From Planctomycetota bacterium (lineage in GTDB: Bacteria > Planctomycetota > Planctomycetia > Pirellulales > Lacipirellulaceae), in assembly GCA_029781135.1 (NCBI GenBank), contig JAKOXH010000066.1, positions 82,879 through 146,878 of the forward strand: 64,000 bases of DNA. Direction: 5' to 3'. The first letter of the stretch is position 1. Every line of letters begins with the position of its first letter. This document shows, piece after piece, positions 52,136-60,738 of the stretch. A program made the position numbers and the translations under genes. The notes beneath the pieces are model-generated. The model was not told the origin of the DNA. It saw only the letters and a program-made list of their open reading frames with translations, and made no database searches.

Positions 52136-53158
52136 TCAAAACCCGGGCAGCTCGAGTTGCTGTGAGGGGCGACGCTCGTCATGGTAGCGTCGGCGATAGC
52201 CGTCGGCCAGATGGGCCATGATTTCGAGCACTAAGAGGTCGGCCCGCGTCATTACGTGCCGGGCGCTGCGGTTGCCAAGCGAGCCGATCAATTCCTCGAG
52301 CACATGCACGTGCAACTGCATGGCCCGTTGGGCCGATACATCGGCCTCGGTGAGCAGGTTCGCGAGCTTCGCCATTTCATCCGACAGGTTGCCGGCGCCC
52401 ATGACGACGTAGGCACGCAGCAGTTCGCGGTAATGGGCGATGAGGCGCTCGGGGAGATCGGTAGCAGCCAGTTTCGGATTGCGGATTTCGGATTGCGGAT
52501 TGGCAGAATCCGCAATTCGAAATCCGCAATCCGCAATTTCCTCGATATCGGAACCAACGCCTGCCAGCGAGGTCGCATCGCCAGTTCGAATTTCTTCCAA
52601 CTCCGCAATCAGCGCCCGCTGCTCCGCCAACAGCCGCTCGGCCTCTTGATGTTCATGGGCCAGCCGCTGCTGTTCCATCTGCACGAGGCGGCGATGCTCG
52701 CGAATGAGCTGGCTCCGCTCGATCGCGCGGGCGAACGTCCACAAGAGCGACCGCGTCGTCGTCTCGGCCACGCAGCAGTAGGCATCGGCCCCGACTTCAT
52801 GACACAACGCGGCAAGCTGGGCGGAGGGAGCCGCGCCGAGCACGATCATCGGTTCGTCATTACCGCCCGCCCGCAAGCCTTCGACCAAGTCGAGTGCATC
52901 CAAAACACCCGGCTCATGGCTCACGAGCACGGCGTCGAACACCTCGTCGCGCAGGTGGGAAAGGCCTGAGGTCACACCCACAGTTTCAATCAGCTGCACT
53001 TCTGCCGCACAATCGGAGCGAAAGGCCTCGGCCAGCCAGCCGCCGGTGCGCGTGAGCGTCGTGACATACAGCACCTTCATCCGCGACGGCATTTGGCCCC
53101 AAATTTTGGGCACCGTCCGCTTGAGCGAAAGATCCGGAGCTGTGGAAGTGACAGACAT
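52136..53158 (-). CDS. Receiver-like/coiled-coil protein with an in-frame repeat insertion
   Basis: I use the ATG at 53158 (MSVTSTAPDLSLKRTVPKIW). Residues about 27-150 resemble a response-regulator receiver (MKVLYVTTLTRTGGWLAEAF, then FDAVLVSHEPGVLDALDLVE), but the phosphoacceptor Asp is not at the usual place, so phosphorylation is doubtful. Residues about 150-200 form a coiled coil (REHRRLVQMEQQRLAHEHQE AERLLAEQ). Residues about 207-230 (CGFRIADSANPQSEIRNPK) come from an ATTGCGG-word inverted repeat inserted in frame. The C-terminal half (AHYRELLRAYVVMGAGNLSD to HLADGYRRRYHDERR) is helical and unassigned. It diverges from larC. Confidence 0.7.
   Translation of the reverse strand: MSVTSTAPDLSLKRTVPKIWGQMPSRMKVLYVTTLTRTGGWLAEAFRSDCAAEVQLIETVGVTSGLSHLRDEVFDAVLVSHEPGVLDALDLVEGLRAGGNDEPMIVLGAAPSAQLAALCHEVGADAYCCVAETTTRSLLWTFARAIERSQLIREHRRLVQMEQQRLAHEHQEAERLLAEQRALIAELEEIRTGDATSLAGVGSDIEEIADCGFRIADSANPQSEIRNPKLAATDLPERLIAHYRELLRAYVVMGAGNLSDEMAKLANLLTEADVSAQRAMQLHVHVLEELIGSLGNRSARHVMTRADLLVLEIMAHLADGYRRRYHDERRPSQQLELPGF
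52472..52540. repeat. ATTGCGG inverted repeat inside a coding sequence
   Basis: The arms TTTCGGATTGCGGATTTCGG and CGCAATTCGAAATCCGCAAT, with the word CGGATTG repeated, are imperfect complements. The element is in frame in the receiver-like gene. Confidence 0.9.
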
Positions 53159-53281
53159 GGCGGCGAGAATATTTGGTACGGAATACGGCGGAGGGACTGT
53201 AGCGATGCCAGCTAGGGGCGTCAACATCGCCGGGCGATAGCAATCGCGGGCACATGTTCGTAGAATCAAGCACTTCGAGAT

Positions 53282-53346
53282 GTGAGGCGCGAGCGGCGAG
53301 TGGCGAGCAACGAGACTCTTGCTTCTCGCTGCTCGCCGCTCGCAGC
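53282..53346. repeat. Inverted repeat of GGCGAGC words
   Basis: The arms GAGGCGCGAGCGGCGAGTGG and CTTCTCGCTGCTCGCCGCTC are imperfect complements. It lies between two divergent starts (53158 and 53401). The same words make the insertion inside mnmA. Confidence 0.8.
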
Positions 53347-53400
53347 TATCCGAACCACCTTCCTTTGCCCGACCACCCTCGTGCGACCTTGCTAGCAACC

Positions 53401-54612
53401 ATGCGAATTGCCTACTTAGATTGTGCCAGCGGTATTAGCGGCGATATGACGCTCGGGGCCCTCGTCGATGCCGGTGCCGACTTGGCGCAAATCCAGGCCG
53501 GCATCGATTCGCTCGGCCTACCGAGTTGCCGGCTCATCAGCAGCGTCGTCAAGAAGAACGGCTTTCGCGGCATTCAAATCAAGGTGGAGCACGAGCCCGA
53601 GCACAAGCATCGCCATTTGCACCACATCACGGCGATGATTGACGGCAGCACACTTTCCGCCCGGCAAAAAGAACTCGCCACGCGCATCTTTCGCAAGCTG
53701 GCCGAGGCCGAGGCCAAGGTCCACGGCTCGACGATCGAAAAGGTCCACTTCCACGAAGTCGGCGCCGTCGATTCGATTGCCGACATCGTTGGTGCGGCGA
53801 TCGGTTTCGACCTGCTCGGTATCGAACGCATCGTCTGCTCGCCGATTCCCACGGGTCACGGCACCGTGCAAATTGCCCACGGCCGCTGCTCGATCCCGGC
53901 ACCGGCCACTGCCGAACTCCTGCGTGGCATCCCCCTCGCCGCGCTCGATGTCGAGGGCGAACTGACCACGCCCACCGGCGCCGCGCTCGCCGCTTCACTC
54001 GCAACCAATTTTGGCCCCGTGCCGGCAATGACGATCGACCGCATCGGCTACGGTGCAGGCCAAAAAGATTTTCCCCAAGCCAACGTCCTCCGCCTGCTCA
54101 TTGGTGAGGTCGCTTCAGCGACCGCGAGCGTACCGGCGGGCGCCACCAACAAATCCCCTCGCACCGAATCCATCATCCTGCTCGAAACGAACCTGGATAA
54201 CATCACGGGCGAAGCAATCGGCCACGCCGTCGAGCAGTTGTGGACCGCCGGCGCACTCGATGTCGCGCTCGCACCAATTCAAATGAAGAAAGGCCGGCCC
54301 GGCATCCTGCTCAGCGTGCAAAGCCGGCCGGAGAATGCTGACAAGCTTGAACAGCTTCTATTCACACAAACACCCACGCTCGGCGTGCGTCGCGCGACTG
54401 TATCGCGGACTGTGTTAGCACGCGAGGAACACACCGTGAAGACACATTGGGGAGACGTGAAAGGCAAAGTAGCCTTCCTACCCGATGGCAAGCCGCGTTT
54501 CTCGCCCGAGTTCGAATCGTGCCGTGAAATCGCCGAACGCAACAACGTCACACTCGCGGCCGTCATGGACGCAGCCCAAGCCGCGTGGGCTGCCGCGAAG
54601 CCGAATTGCTAA
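53401..54612 (+). CDS. larC: LarC-type nickel-pincer cofactor cyclometallase
   Basis: LarC inserts nickel into the pyridinium bisthiocarboxylate mononucleotide cofactor used by lactate racemase and relatives. The 403-residue protein starts MRIAYLDCASGISGDMTLGA LVDAGADLAQIQAGI, with family markers HRHLHHITAMIDGSTLSARQ, VHGSTIEKVHFHEVGAVDSI ADIVGAA, ERIVCSPIPTGHGTVQIAHG and SIILLETNLDNITGEAIGHA VEQLW. Its C-terminal half contains the ferredoxin-like part ending MDAAQAAWAAAKPNC. Start at 53401. The companion larB and larE genes and a racemase are not visible here, so the user of the cofactor is unknown. Confidence 0.95.
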   Translation: MRIAYLDCASGISGDMTLGALVDAGADLAQIQAGIDSLGLPSCRLISSVVKKNGFRGIQIKVEHEPEHKHRHLHHITAMIDGSTLSARQKELATRIFRKLAEAEAKVHGSTIEKVHFHEVGAVDSIADIVGAAIGFDLLGIERIVCSPIPTGHGTVQIAHGRCSIPAPATAELLRGIPLAALDVEGELTTPTGAALAASLATNFGPVPAMTIDRIGYGAGQKDFPQANVLRLLIGEVASATASVPAGATNKSPRTESIILLETNLDNITGEAIGHAVEQLWTAGALDVALAPIQMKKGRPGILLSVQSRPENADKLEQLLFTQTPTLGVRRATVSRTVLAREEHTVKTHWGDVKGKVAFLPDGKPRFSPEFESCREIAERNNVTLAAVMDAAQAAWAAAKPNC

Positions 54613-54777
54613 GGCCTGCCATGCCCAATGAGCCGTTGGGTGCCATGGCCACTGCTCGGAGTGGCCATGCTTGCGTACGTGAAGTCCGCATGCCCACGCC
54701 AAGCCGTGGGCATGGCACGCTTGCTTGGGCCCGGCCGAGACGGCCGAGCTATATAGCCGACCCGTCTCGGGTCGGCG
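54613..54777. repeat. GCCATGCC palindromes behind larC
   Basis: Segments GCCATGCCCAATGAGCCGTT, GGCCACTGCTCGGAGTGGCC and GCCCACGCCAAGCCGTGGGC occur in tandem, ending in the GGCCGAGACGGCCGAGCTAT stretch and TATAGCC. The same blocks recur at 59448-59534 in inverted order. Confidence 0.8.
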
Positions 54778-56865
54778 TCAACCGCGCTCGATCTTCGTCA
54801 ACTCCGCTTTGATTGCCGTTATTCCCTCGACCGGCTGCCGACACGCGAAGTTCTGGCAAACATATAGCGCCGGCTGACCATCGGCCGATTCCTTGCCGGC
54901 GAACAATTCATCTAAGAGCCCCGATCGCGAGCCCATCGGGTCCGCCGAGCCGGTGTCGCGCATGGAAAGGACGGCGCGCGGCAAGAACCGCTGCTGGAGC
55001 ACCGCCACAGCCCGCCGCATTTCTTCGTGCGTCATATCGCCGACGAGCACCACTTCGTGCGCCGGCCCAAGGTAGCGATCGAGTGCGAGCAGCATTTGCC
55101 CGGCCGCCGTCGCTGCACGTTGCATGATCGGCAGCGCCGCCACCAACGTTCGTTCGGCGGCATCTAAGAAATCACTCCTTCCCAATAGCCGTCCCAATCG
55201 CAAGAGCACGGTTGCCGCCAACGCATTTCCACTCGGAGTGCTGCTGTCGGTAAGCTCCTTCGTGCGCGCGATGAGCTGCTCGTGGTCGGCCGCCGTGTAG
55301 AAAAATCCGCCGCCACCCGGGTCGGCAAACTTCTCCAGTACGATGTCCATCAGCCGTTCGGCTTCATCAATCCAACGCTCTTTGAAGTTTGCTTCGTACA
55401 GGCTCACAAGCCCGTTGGCCAAAGCGGCATAGTCATCGAGGTAAGCATCGAGCTTCGCGTGGCCGTGGCGATACGTGTGCAGCAGCCGGCCATCTTTTCC
55501 CCGCATTTGGGAAACGATGAAGCTGGCCGCATCATCGGCTGCATCCACATACTTCGACTCACCGAGTGCTGCCCCGGCCCGGGCCATGGCGTCGATCATG
55601 AGGCCGTTCCAGGCGACGATCACCTTATCATCGCGGCCTGGGCGCACGCGCCGCTCGCGGGCGGCAAACAACTTGGCTCGGTCCTCGGCCAGTTCGCGTT
55701 CCAAATCTTGCGGCTTGCGGCCCAAAATCTTAGCACACTGCTCGATCGTTTTCGGCAGGTTGAGAATGTTGCGGCGTTCGAAGTTGCCGCCATCGGTGAC
55801 ATCGTACACCCGTCCAAACGTCGCCCCGCGGGCCTCGCCCAGCACGGCCTCGATTTCGTCCGGCGTCCACGTGTAGAACAGGCCCTCGTGGCCTTCGCTA
55901 TCGGCATCCTCCGTGCTGTAGAAGCCGCCCGCGTGATCGGTCATGTCGCGCAGCACGTAATCGAGCGTTTCGCGGATGATGCGTGCGTACTGAGCTTCGC
56001 CAGTAATTAAGTAAGCATCCAAATACGCGCTCGTGAGCAGCGCGTTGTCGTACAGCATTTTCTCGAAATGCGGCACGAGCCATTGAGCATCGACCGAGTA
56101 ACGTGCGAAACCGCCGCCCAAGTGATCGTAGATACCGCCCGCCGCCATCCGGTCGAACGTCAGCCGTACCATTTCGAGCGGACCTTGCTGGCCGGTTCGC
56201 TGCGCAGCTCGCACGAGCAGTTGCAGATCCATCGGGTGCGGAAACTTGGGGGCCTGGCCGAAACCACCGTAGGTGCTGTCGAAAGCGCGGCGCAGTTGGG
56301 TGATTGCGGAATCGATAAGTTCGATGGTGAGTTGGTTGGCGGTGGATTCGCCGTGGCCGGCGACGCTAATGGTTTGTAGTTCCGCGGTCAACTGGTCGGC
56401 GGCCGTGAGTGCTTGTTCGCGACGATGCTTCCAGGCGTCAATCACCGCCGCCAGAATCTGGTCGAACCCCGGCATGCCGCGCGAACTGTGCGGCGGCCAA
56501 TAGGTGCCGCCGTAAAACGGTTTCAAATCGGGCGTTAGAAAAACGCTCATCGGCCAGCCACCGTGGCCCGTGAGCATCTGCACCGCGTTCATGTAGATCT
56601 GATCGAGGTCCGGCCGCTCCTCGCGATCGACCTTGATCGCCACAAAATTCGCATTGAGCACGCGAGCGATCGCCTCGTTCTCGAAGCTCTCATGCTCCAT
56701 CACATGGCACCAATGGCAGGCCGAGTAGCCGATCGAAAGAAAAATCGGCTTATCCTCGCGCCGCGCTTTCTCAAGCGCCTCCGCACCCCACGGATACCAA
56801 TCCACCGGGTTGTTCTGATGCTGCAGAAGATACGGACTCGTTTCGTGAGAGAGGCGGTTGGGCAT
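54778..56865 (-). CDS. DUF255 thioredoxin-domain protein (SSP411/YyaL family)
   Basis: The 695-residue protein starts MPNRLSHETSPYLLQHQNNP VDWYPWGAEALEKARREDKP and has the thioredoxin-like active site IFLSIGYSACHWCHVMEHES with the CHWC pair. After it, NANFVAIKVDREERPDLDQI YMNAVQMLTGHGGWPMSVFL TPD completes the DUF255 N-terminal domain. The remaining two thirds form an alpha-alpha barrel of glycosidase type (GGIYDHLGGGFARYSVDAQW LVPHFEKMLYDNALL, HAGGFYSTEDADSEGHEGLF YTW). Homologues include human spermatogenesis-associated protein 20 and B. subtilis YyaL; function is unresolved. Start at 56865; upstream frame reads through a GGTCGAG repeat. Confidence 0.93.
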   Translation of the reverse strand: MPNRLSHETSPYLLQHQNNPVDWYPWGAEALEKARREDKPIFLSIGYSACHWCHVMEHESFENEAIARVLNANFVAIKVDREERPDLDQIYMNAVQMLTGHGGWPMSVFLTPDLKPFYGGTYWPPHSSRGMPGFDQILAAVIDAWKHRREQALTAADQLTAELQTISVAGHGESTANQLTIELIDSAITQLRRAFDSTYGGFGQAPKFPHPMDLQLLVRAAQRTGQQGPLEMVRLTFDRMAAGGIYDHLGGGFARYSVDAQWLVPHFEKMLYDNALLTSAYLDAYLITGEAQYARIIRETLDYVLRDMTDHAGGFYSTEDADSEGHEGLFYTWTPDEIEAVLGEARGATFGRVYDVTDGGNFERRNILNLPKTIEQCAKILGRKPQDLERELAEDRAKLFAARERRVRPGRDDKVIVAWNGLMIDAMARAGAALGESKYVDAADDAASFIVSQMRGKDGRLLHTYRHGHAKLDAYLDDYAALANGLVSLYEANFKERWIDEAERLMDIVLEKFADPGGGGFFYTAADHEQLIARTKELTDSSTPSGNALAATVLLRLGRLLGRSDFLDAAERTLVAALPIMQRAATAAGQMLLALDRYLGPAHEVVLVGDMTHEEMRRAVAVLQQRFLPRAVLSMRDTGSADPMGSRSGLLDELFAGKESADGQPALYVCQNFACRQPVEGITAIKAELTKIERG

Positions 56866-56872
56866 GAGTGAA

Positions 56873-56991
56873 TGGTCGAGGGTCGAGCGTCGAGGGTCAA
56901 GGGCCAGACATTGACCTGACCATTTTACCCAAGGCAATTACTATCGAGCTGCTTCTGGCCCTCGACCCTAGACCCTCGAAACTCGACCCTA
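56873..56991. repeat. Inverted repeat of GGTCGAG words at the mnmA stop
   Basis: Left arm (56873-56915) has GGTCGAGGGTCGAGCGTCGA; right arm (56955-56991) has CTGGCCCTCGACCCTAGACC and CTCGACCCTA. The mnmA stop codon (56989-56991) is the last CTA of the right arm, so the repeat supplies or borders the stop. Confidence 0.85.
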
Positions 56992-58149
56992 TTCAATCCA
57001 CCCACCGCCCAGCACTCGCGAGTTGTTTTCCACGTCATAACACACCACCGCTTGCCCCGGCGTCACGGCGAATTGCGGTTCGTCGAACTGAACGTGTAGG
57101 CGATTACCTTCGAGCACCGTCATCGTGGCTGGCTGCGCCGAAGCATTATAGCGGATTTGGGCGAAACAGCGCCGTGGTTCGCCGATGCGCTCGGCGACCC
57201 GCAAGTCTAGCCAATTACAATTCTCCGCCGTCAGCTGATAGCGGTCGAGTTCGTGTCGGTCGCCAATGACGACGCGACTAGTCTCCGGTTCGATTCGTAC
57301 CACAAACTTCCGATCGCCGAGCGCCACTCCTAGCCCCTTCCGCTGACCAACCGTAAAACCTTCGATGCCATTATGTTCGCCGACGACCATGCCCTCGGTT
57401 GTCACCAGTTCGCCCGCCACACCACCAGCGCCATGACCGCGAACAAACTCATCATACCGCCCCAGCGTCACAAAACAGATTTCCTGGCTGTCCTTCTTCT
57501 CGGCCACTCTCAACCCCAAACTAGCCGCGATCCTACGGATCGCCGGCTTCTCAAACTCGCCGATAGGCAACATCATCCGCGACAACAATGCGCGCCGAAT
57601 TCCAAACAGCACATACGACTGATCCTTCACCGCATCAAGACCACGCAATAATACAACGTTACTGTCGCCGCGATTCTCAATCCGCGCGTAATGCCCCGTC
57701 GCGACAAACTCCGCACCAACGCTATCGGCGTAATCGAACAACTTGCCGAACTTGATCCAATTGTTGCACTGCACGCACGGGTTCGGAGTCCGCCCAGCCG
57801 TGTACTCGGCAACAAAGTAATCGATGATTTGCCCGAATTCCTCCTGCAGATTGAGCGCGTAGAACGCCATGCCGAGCTTATCGGCCACGCGGCGGGCGTC
57901 CTCGGCATCGGCCGCGGTGCAACAGCCTTGCTTGTGGTGGAGGAAGGCGCGAGGCGCGAGTTGCGAGGCGCAAGAGTCGCTCGTGTCTCGCGCCTCGCCG
58001 CTCGCCGCTCGCTGCTCGCCGCAGGCCACCGGCGACTGCTCGCCGTGGCGCATGAACACGCCGATCACCTCGTGGCCCTGCTCCAGCAGCAAATGGGCCG
58101 CGACGCTCGAATCGACTCCGCCACTCATCGCCAACACAACACGCGCCAT
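56989..58149 (-). CDS. mnmA: tRNA 2-thiouridine(34) synthase MnmA with in-frame repeat insertion
   Basis: MnmA thiolates U34 of tRNA Lys, Glu and Gln. The 386-residue protein starts MARVVLAMSGGVDSSVAAHL (PP-loop SGGVDSS) and contains GCCTAADAEDARRVADKLGM, the catalytic-Cys segment TPNPCVQCNNWIKFG and the second Cys in SQEICFVTLGRYDEFV. Residues about 43-69 (GEQRAASGEARDTSDSCASQ, LAPRA) are foreign and are encoded by a GGCGAGC-word inverted repeat inserted in frame before GCC; no interruption of the reading frame results. The stop codon sits in a second repeat of GGTCGAG type. Start is ATG at 58149. This essential tRNA gene therefore has a tolerated insertion in a loop after the first domain. 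Confidence 0.95.
   Translation of the reverse strand: MARVVLAMSGGVDSSVAAHLLLEQGHEVIGVFMRHGEQSPVACGEQRAASGEARDTSDSCASQLAPRAFLHHKQGCCTAADAEDARRVADKLGMAFYALNLQEEFGQIIDYFVAEYTAGRTPNPCVQCNNWIKFGKLFDYADSVGAEFVATGHYARIENRGDSNVVLLRGLDAVKDQSYVLFGIRRALLSRMMLPIGEFEKPAIRRIAASLGLRVAEKKDSQEICFVTLGRYDEFVRGHGAGGVAGELVTTEGMVVGEHNGIEGFTVGQRKGLGVALGDRKFVVRIEPETSRVVIGDRHELDRYQLTAENCNWLDLRVAERIGEPRRCFAQIRYNASAQPATMTVLEGNRLHVQFDEPQFAVTPGQAVVCYDVENNSRVLGGGWIE
57945..58023. repeat. GGCGAGC inverted repeat inside mnmA
   Basis: The arms AAGGCGCGAGGCGCGAGTTG and CTCGCGCCTCGCCGCTCGCC form an imperfect inverted repeat with GCGAGGC repeated. The element is in frame and adds about 27 residues to the N-terminal half of MnmA. 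Confidence 0.9.
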
Positions 58150-58229
58150 ACAGCGAGTCTAGGTTCAGCCCGTAAGAGCGGCAAGGATGGCCTCGTCGCG
58201 GTGGCCGTGGCGGCGTATAATTCGCCGCA

Positions 58230-58296
58230 TCGTAGGTCGGGCTTTAGCCTGACCGATTACGGGTATTCCTGTGTCAGGCGAAAGCCTGACCTACGC
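58230..58296. repeat. GTAGGTC(A/G)GGC hairpin before prfB
   Basis: CGTAGGTCGGGCTTTAGCCT and GTCAGGCGAAAGCCTGACCT, together with a complementary TACGGG centre, form a hairpin-rich block ending about 10 nt before the prfB ATG. It may influence its translation. Confidence 0.7.
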
Positions 58297-58305
58297 GGAG
58301 AACGC

Positions 58306-59422
58306 ATGGAAAAAGAATACGTCGATCGTGCCAAGGCCATTCGCGAGGGAATTCTGCAACTGCGGGACTCTCTTTGACTGGGACACCAAGCGCGCCCGCA
58401 TCAAGGAGATCGACGCCCAGATGGCGTCTCCCGATTTTTGGAACAACCAGGAACGGGCCCAAGCGACGGTCGAAGAGCGCAAGTCGCTCACCAGCGTCAT
58501 CACGCCGCTCGATAGCGCCACGAAGGCCAGCGAAGACCTGGCGGCCTTGATCGAAATGGCCGACGAGGACGAGTCGTTCGCCGCCGAAGTGCCGGCCGAG
58601 GTTGCCCGGCTGGAAGCGATCGTCGAAGAGCTCAAGCTCAAGGCCCTCCTCAACGGTCCGCACGACGGCACCGGCGCGATCCTCTCGATCAACGCCCGCG
58701 ACGGCGGCACCGACGCCAATGACTGGGCCGAAATGCTTCTGCGCATGTACACGCTCTGGGCGCAAAAAAACGGCTACTCGGTCGAACTCTTGGAACGGCA
58801 AGATAGCGAGCAGGCCGGCATCAGCCACGCCGCCATCGCCGTCCGCGGCCCGATGGCCTACGGCTACCTCAAGGGCGAAACGGGCATGCACCGCCTCGTG
58901 CGGATCAGCCCGTTCAATGCCGAAGGCAAGCGGCAAACTAGCTTTGCGGCCGTCGACGTGTCGCCAGAGATCGCCGATTCGGTCGAGATCGAAATCGATC
59001 CCGAAGATGTCCGCGAAGATACGTTTCGCGCCAGCGGCGCCGGCGGCCAGCATGTGAATAAGACTTCGAGCGCCATTCGGCTCACGCACGCCCCGTCGGG
59101 CATCGTAGTGCAGTGCCAGAGCGAGCGGTCACAACACAAGAACCGCGCCACCGCCTGGAAAATGCTACGGGCACGCATGGCGCGGCAGGAAGAGGAAAAA
59201 CGCGAAGCGGCCGAAGCGGCCAAGTACCAACAGCAGGCCAAGGTCGGCTTCGGCTCGCAGATTCGCAACTACTTTTTGCACCCCGACCAACGCGTGAAAG
59301 ACGCCCGCACCAAGTTTCAAATGGGCAACTTTCACGCGGTCATGGATGGCGACATCCAGGGCTTTTTGGATTCGGTGCTCCGCTGGCGCGCGGGTCAACC
59401 CGTCGCGGATGATGACGAATAA
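58306..59422 (+). CDS. prfB: Peptide chain release factor 2, with programmed +1 frameshift
   Basis: RF2 recognises UAA and UGA stop codons. The ATG at 58306 opens 23 codons (MEKEYVDRAKAIREGILQLR DSL) that end in CTT followed by an in-frame TGA at 58375-58377. A +1 shift at CTT TGA C (58372-58378) continues as DWDTKRARIKEIDAQMASPD FW. GCGGGA upstream at about 58362-58367 could act as the SD-like stimulator, although weaker than the classical AGGGGG. The rest shows SPF in LVRISPFNAEGKRQTSF (stop-codon-recognising tripeptide) and GGQ in SGAGGQHVNKTSSAIR. Total about 371 residues, normal for RF2. This autoregulation, in which RF2 shortage favours frameshifting, is well known in bacteria. Confidence 0.96.
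58362..58378 (+). promoter_or_regulatory. Programmed +1 frameshift site of prfB
   Basis: The sequence GCGGGACTCTCTTTGAC contains an SD-like GGGA, the slippery CTT codon and the TGA stop with a following C. The two open frames join here: the first ends at TGA, the second has no start codon of its own in RF2-like sequence. Confidence 0.93.
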
Positions 59423-59447
59423 TCAAAGCTCGCAGCATTCGTAAGGG

Positions 59448-59534
59448 TGCGATGCCCACGGCTTGGCGTGGGCATGCGAATATCACGAAAACGGCAGAAG
59501 GCAGGGCCACTCCGAGCAGTGGCCATGCCACTCA
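59448..59534. repeat. GCCATGCC palindromes behind prfB
   Basis: The blocks GCCCACGGCTTGGCGTGGGC and GGCCACTCCGAGCAGTGGCC correspond, in inverted order, to those at 54613-54720. It lies between the convergent prfB and DUF1080 genes. Confidence 0.8.
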
Positions 59535-59557
59535 AATTTGGTGCTGACCAGCCGCAA

Positions 59558-60376
59558 TCAAAACTTGCTATATTTTGGCTTCTTCACGGGCGTATCTTTG
59601 CCCGTTGCATCGTCATGCAAATAAGGCTCGCGTTCGCGAACGCCTTCCACTGGCTTGATTTCGCGCACCCAGATATTGCGGTACTGTACAGGGTTGCCGT
59701 GATTCTGCAAGTGAATGGGCATCTTGCCGTGCTTCTCGTAGTGGGGAACTTGCGTGAACGGAGTCATCCCCTGCAGGGCGAAGTGATTGAGAGTGAGCAC
59801 GCCGTTGTGAATAACGGTGACGTAGGCCGGCGTCTTCACCGAACCATCGTCCTTGAATTTCGGCGCCGTCCAAATAATGTCGTAGGTGTTCCACTCACCC
59901 GGCGGCCGCATCGCGTTGACCATCGGCGGAGTTTGCTTGTAAACCGCACTGGCCTGACCGTCGAAGTACGTCTTGTTCTGGTAGGAATCGAGCACCTGCA
60001 CTTCATACTGGTCCATCAAGAACACGCCGCTGTTGCCGCGTCCCTGGCCTTCGCCTGTCGCCGGCACCGGTGCCGACCATTCCACATGCAACTGGCAATC
60101 GCCAAAGCTCTGCTTCGTGCGGATGTCGGTGTCTTTCACAATCGCCACGCCGTCCTTCACGATCCACTTGTCGCCATTCTCCCAGGCCGAAAGGTCCTTG
60201 CCATCGAACAGCACGACGGCATCCGACGGCGGATCGGCATTTGTCTTGCCCGGCGTGACGACGGGCGGCTCTTTCCATTTAATGCCGTTCAAATATTCTT
60301 CCGCCATTCCGCTGGATGCTGCCAGCAGGACCACGCCGGCCGCCGCCACCACGTTTCGAATCAATGTCTTCAACAT
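59558..60376 (-). CDS. DUF1080 (3-keto-disaccharide hydrolase-like) exported protein
   Basis: The ATG at 60376 begins MLKTLIRNVVAAAGVVLLAA SSGMA, a signal peptide. The domain DUF1080 follows with VVLFDGKDLSAWENGDKWIV KDGVAIV, DIRTKQSFGDCQLHVEWSAP, GNSGVFLMDQYEVQVLDSYQ NKTYFDGQASAVYKQ and ALQGMTPFTQVPHYEKHGKM PIHLQNHGNPVQYRNIWVRE IKP. The beta-sandwich relatives are 3-keto-glycoside or glucan hydrolases, expanded in planctomycetes. The 272 residues cover the full domain and the protein should be periplasmic or secreted. It converges with prfB. Confidence 0.93.
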   Translation of the reverse strand: MLKTLIRNVVAAAGVVLLAASSGMAEEYLNGIKWKEPPVVTPGKTNADPPSDAVVLFDGKDLSAWENGDKWIVKDGVAIVKDTDIRTKQSFGDCQLHVEWSAPVPATGEGQGRGNSGVFLMDQYEVQVLDSYQNKTYFDGQASAVYKQTPPMVNAMRPPGEWNTYDIIWTAPKFKDDGSVKTPAYVTVIHNGVLTLNHFALQGMTPFTQVPHYEKHGKMPIHLQNHGNPVQYRNIWVREIKPVEGVREREPYLHDDATGKDTPVKKPKYSKF

Positions 60377-60738
60377 CGCCGCTGCACCTCTCCGCACACT
60401 GAAGGGTAGGAAAACGCCGCCGCCGAACGTCGGCTTGGCATCCCGATTATCGTTCGAGCCTCTCCCCTCGGCAACCAGCCCCCAGTAGGACGGACATTCC
60501 TGTCCGTCCAATCGCTAAGCTCTGGCACTCCTGGTTCCCACGCTCTGCGTGGGAACCCAGCACCCTGCCGCTCCACGGCAAACAATCATCGCGTCCCGAA
60601 CGGTCTTTGATCCCCGGGAAGCGTGAGCGTAACGCGAAAACTCGTCGCGTCGCGTCCTTGTCGTCGCACCACATTTGGGCGAAAATAAGCGTCTTGCCGA
60701 CTAGCTCTTTACACGTTCGTTCTTGGATCGGGCCGCCG
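60377..60738. other. Divergent gap with GGACGGACA and GTTCCCACGC palindromes
   Basis: The gap of 362 bp separates the divergent DUF1080 and low-complexity genes. It holds GGACGGACATTCCTGTCCGTCC-like palindrome (arms GGACGGACA and TGTCCGTCC, 60484-60512) and a GTTCCCACGCTCTGCGTGGG palindrome (60533-60557). The frame of the next gene is open from 60607 but starts with an unlikely TTG. Confidence 0.6.
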
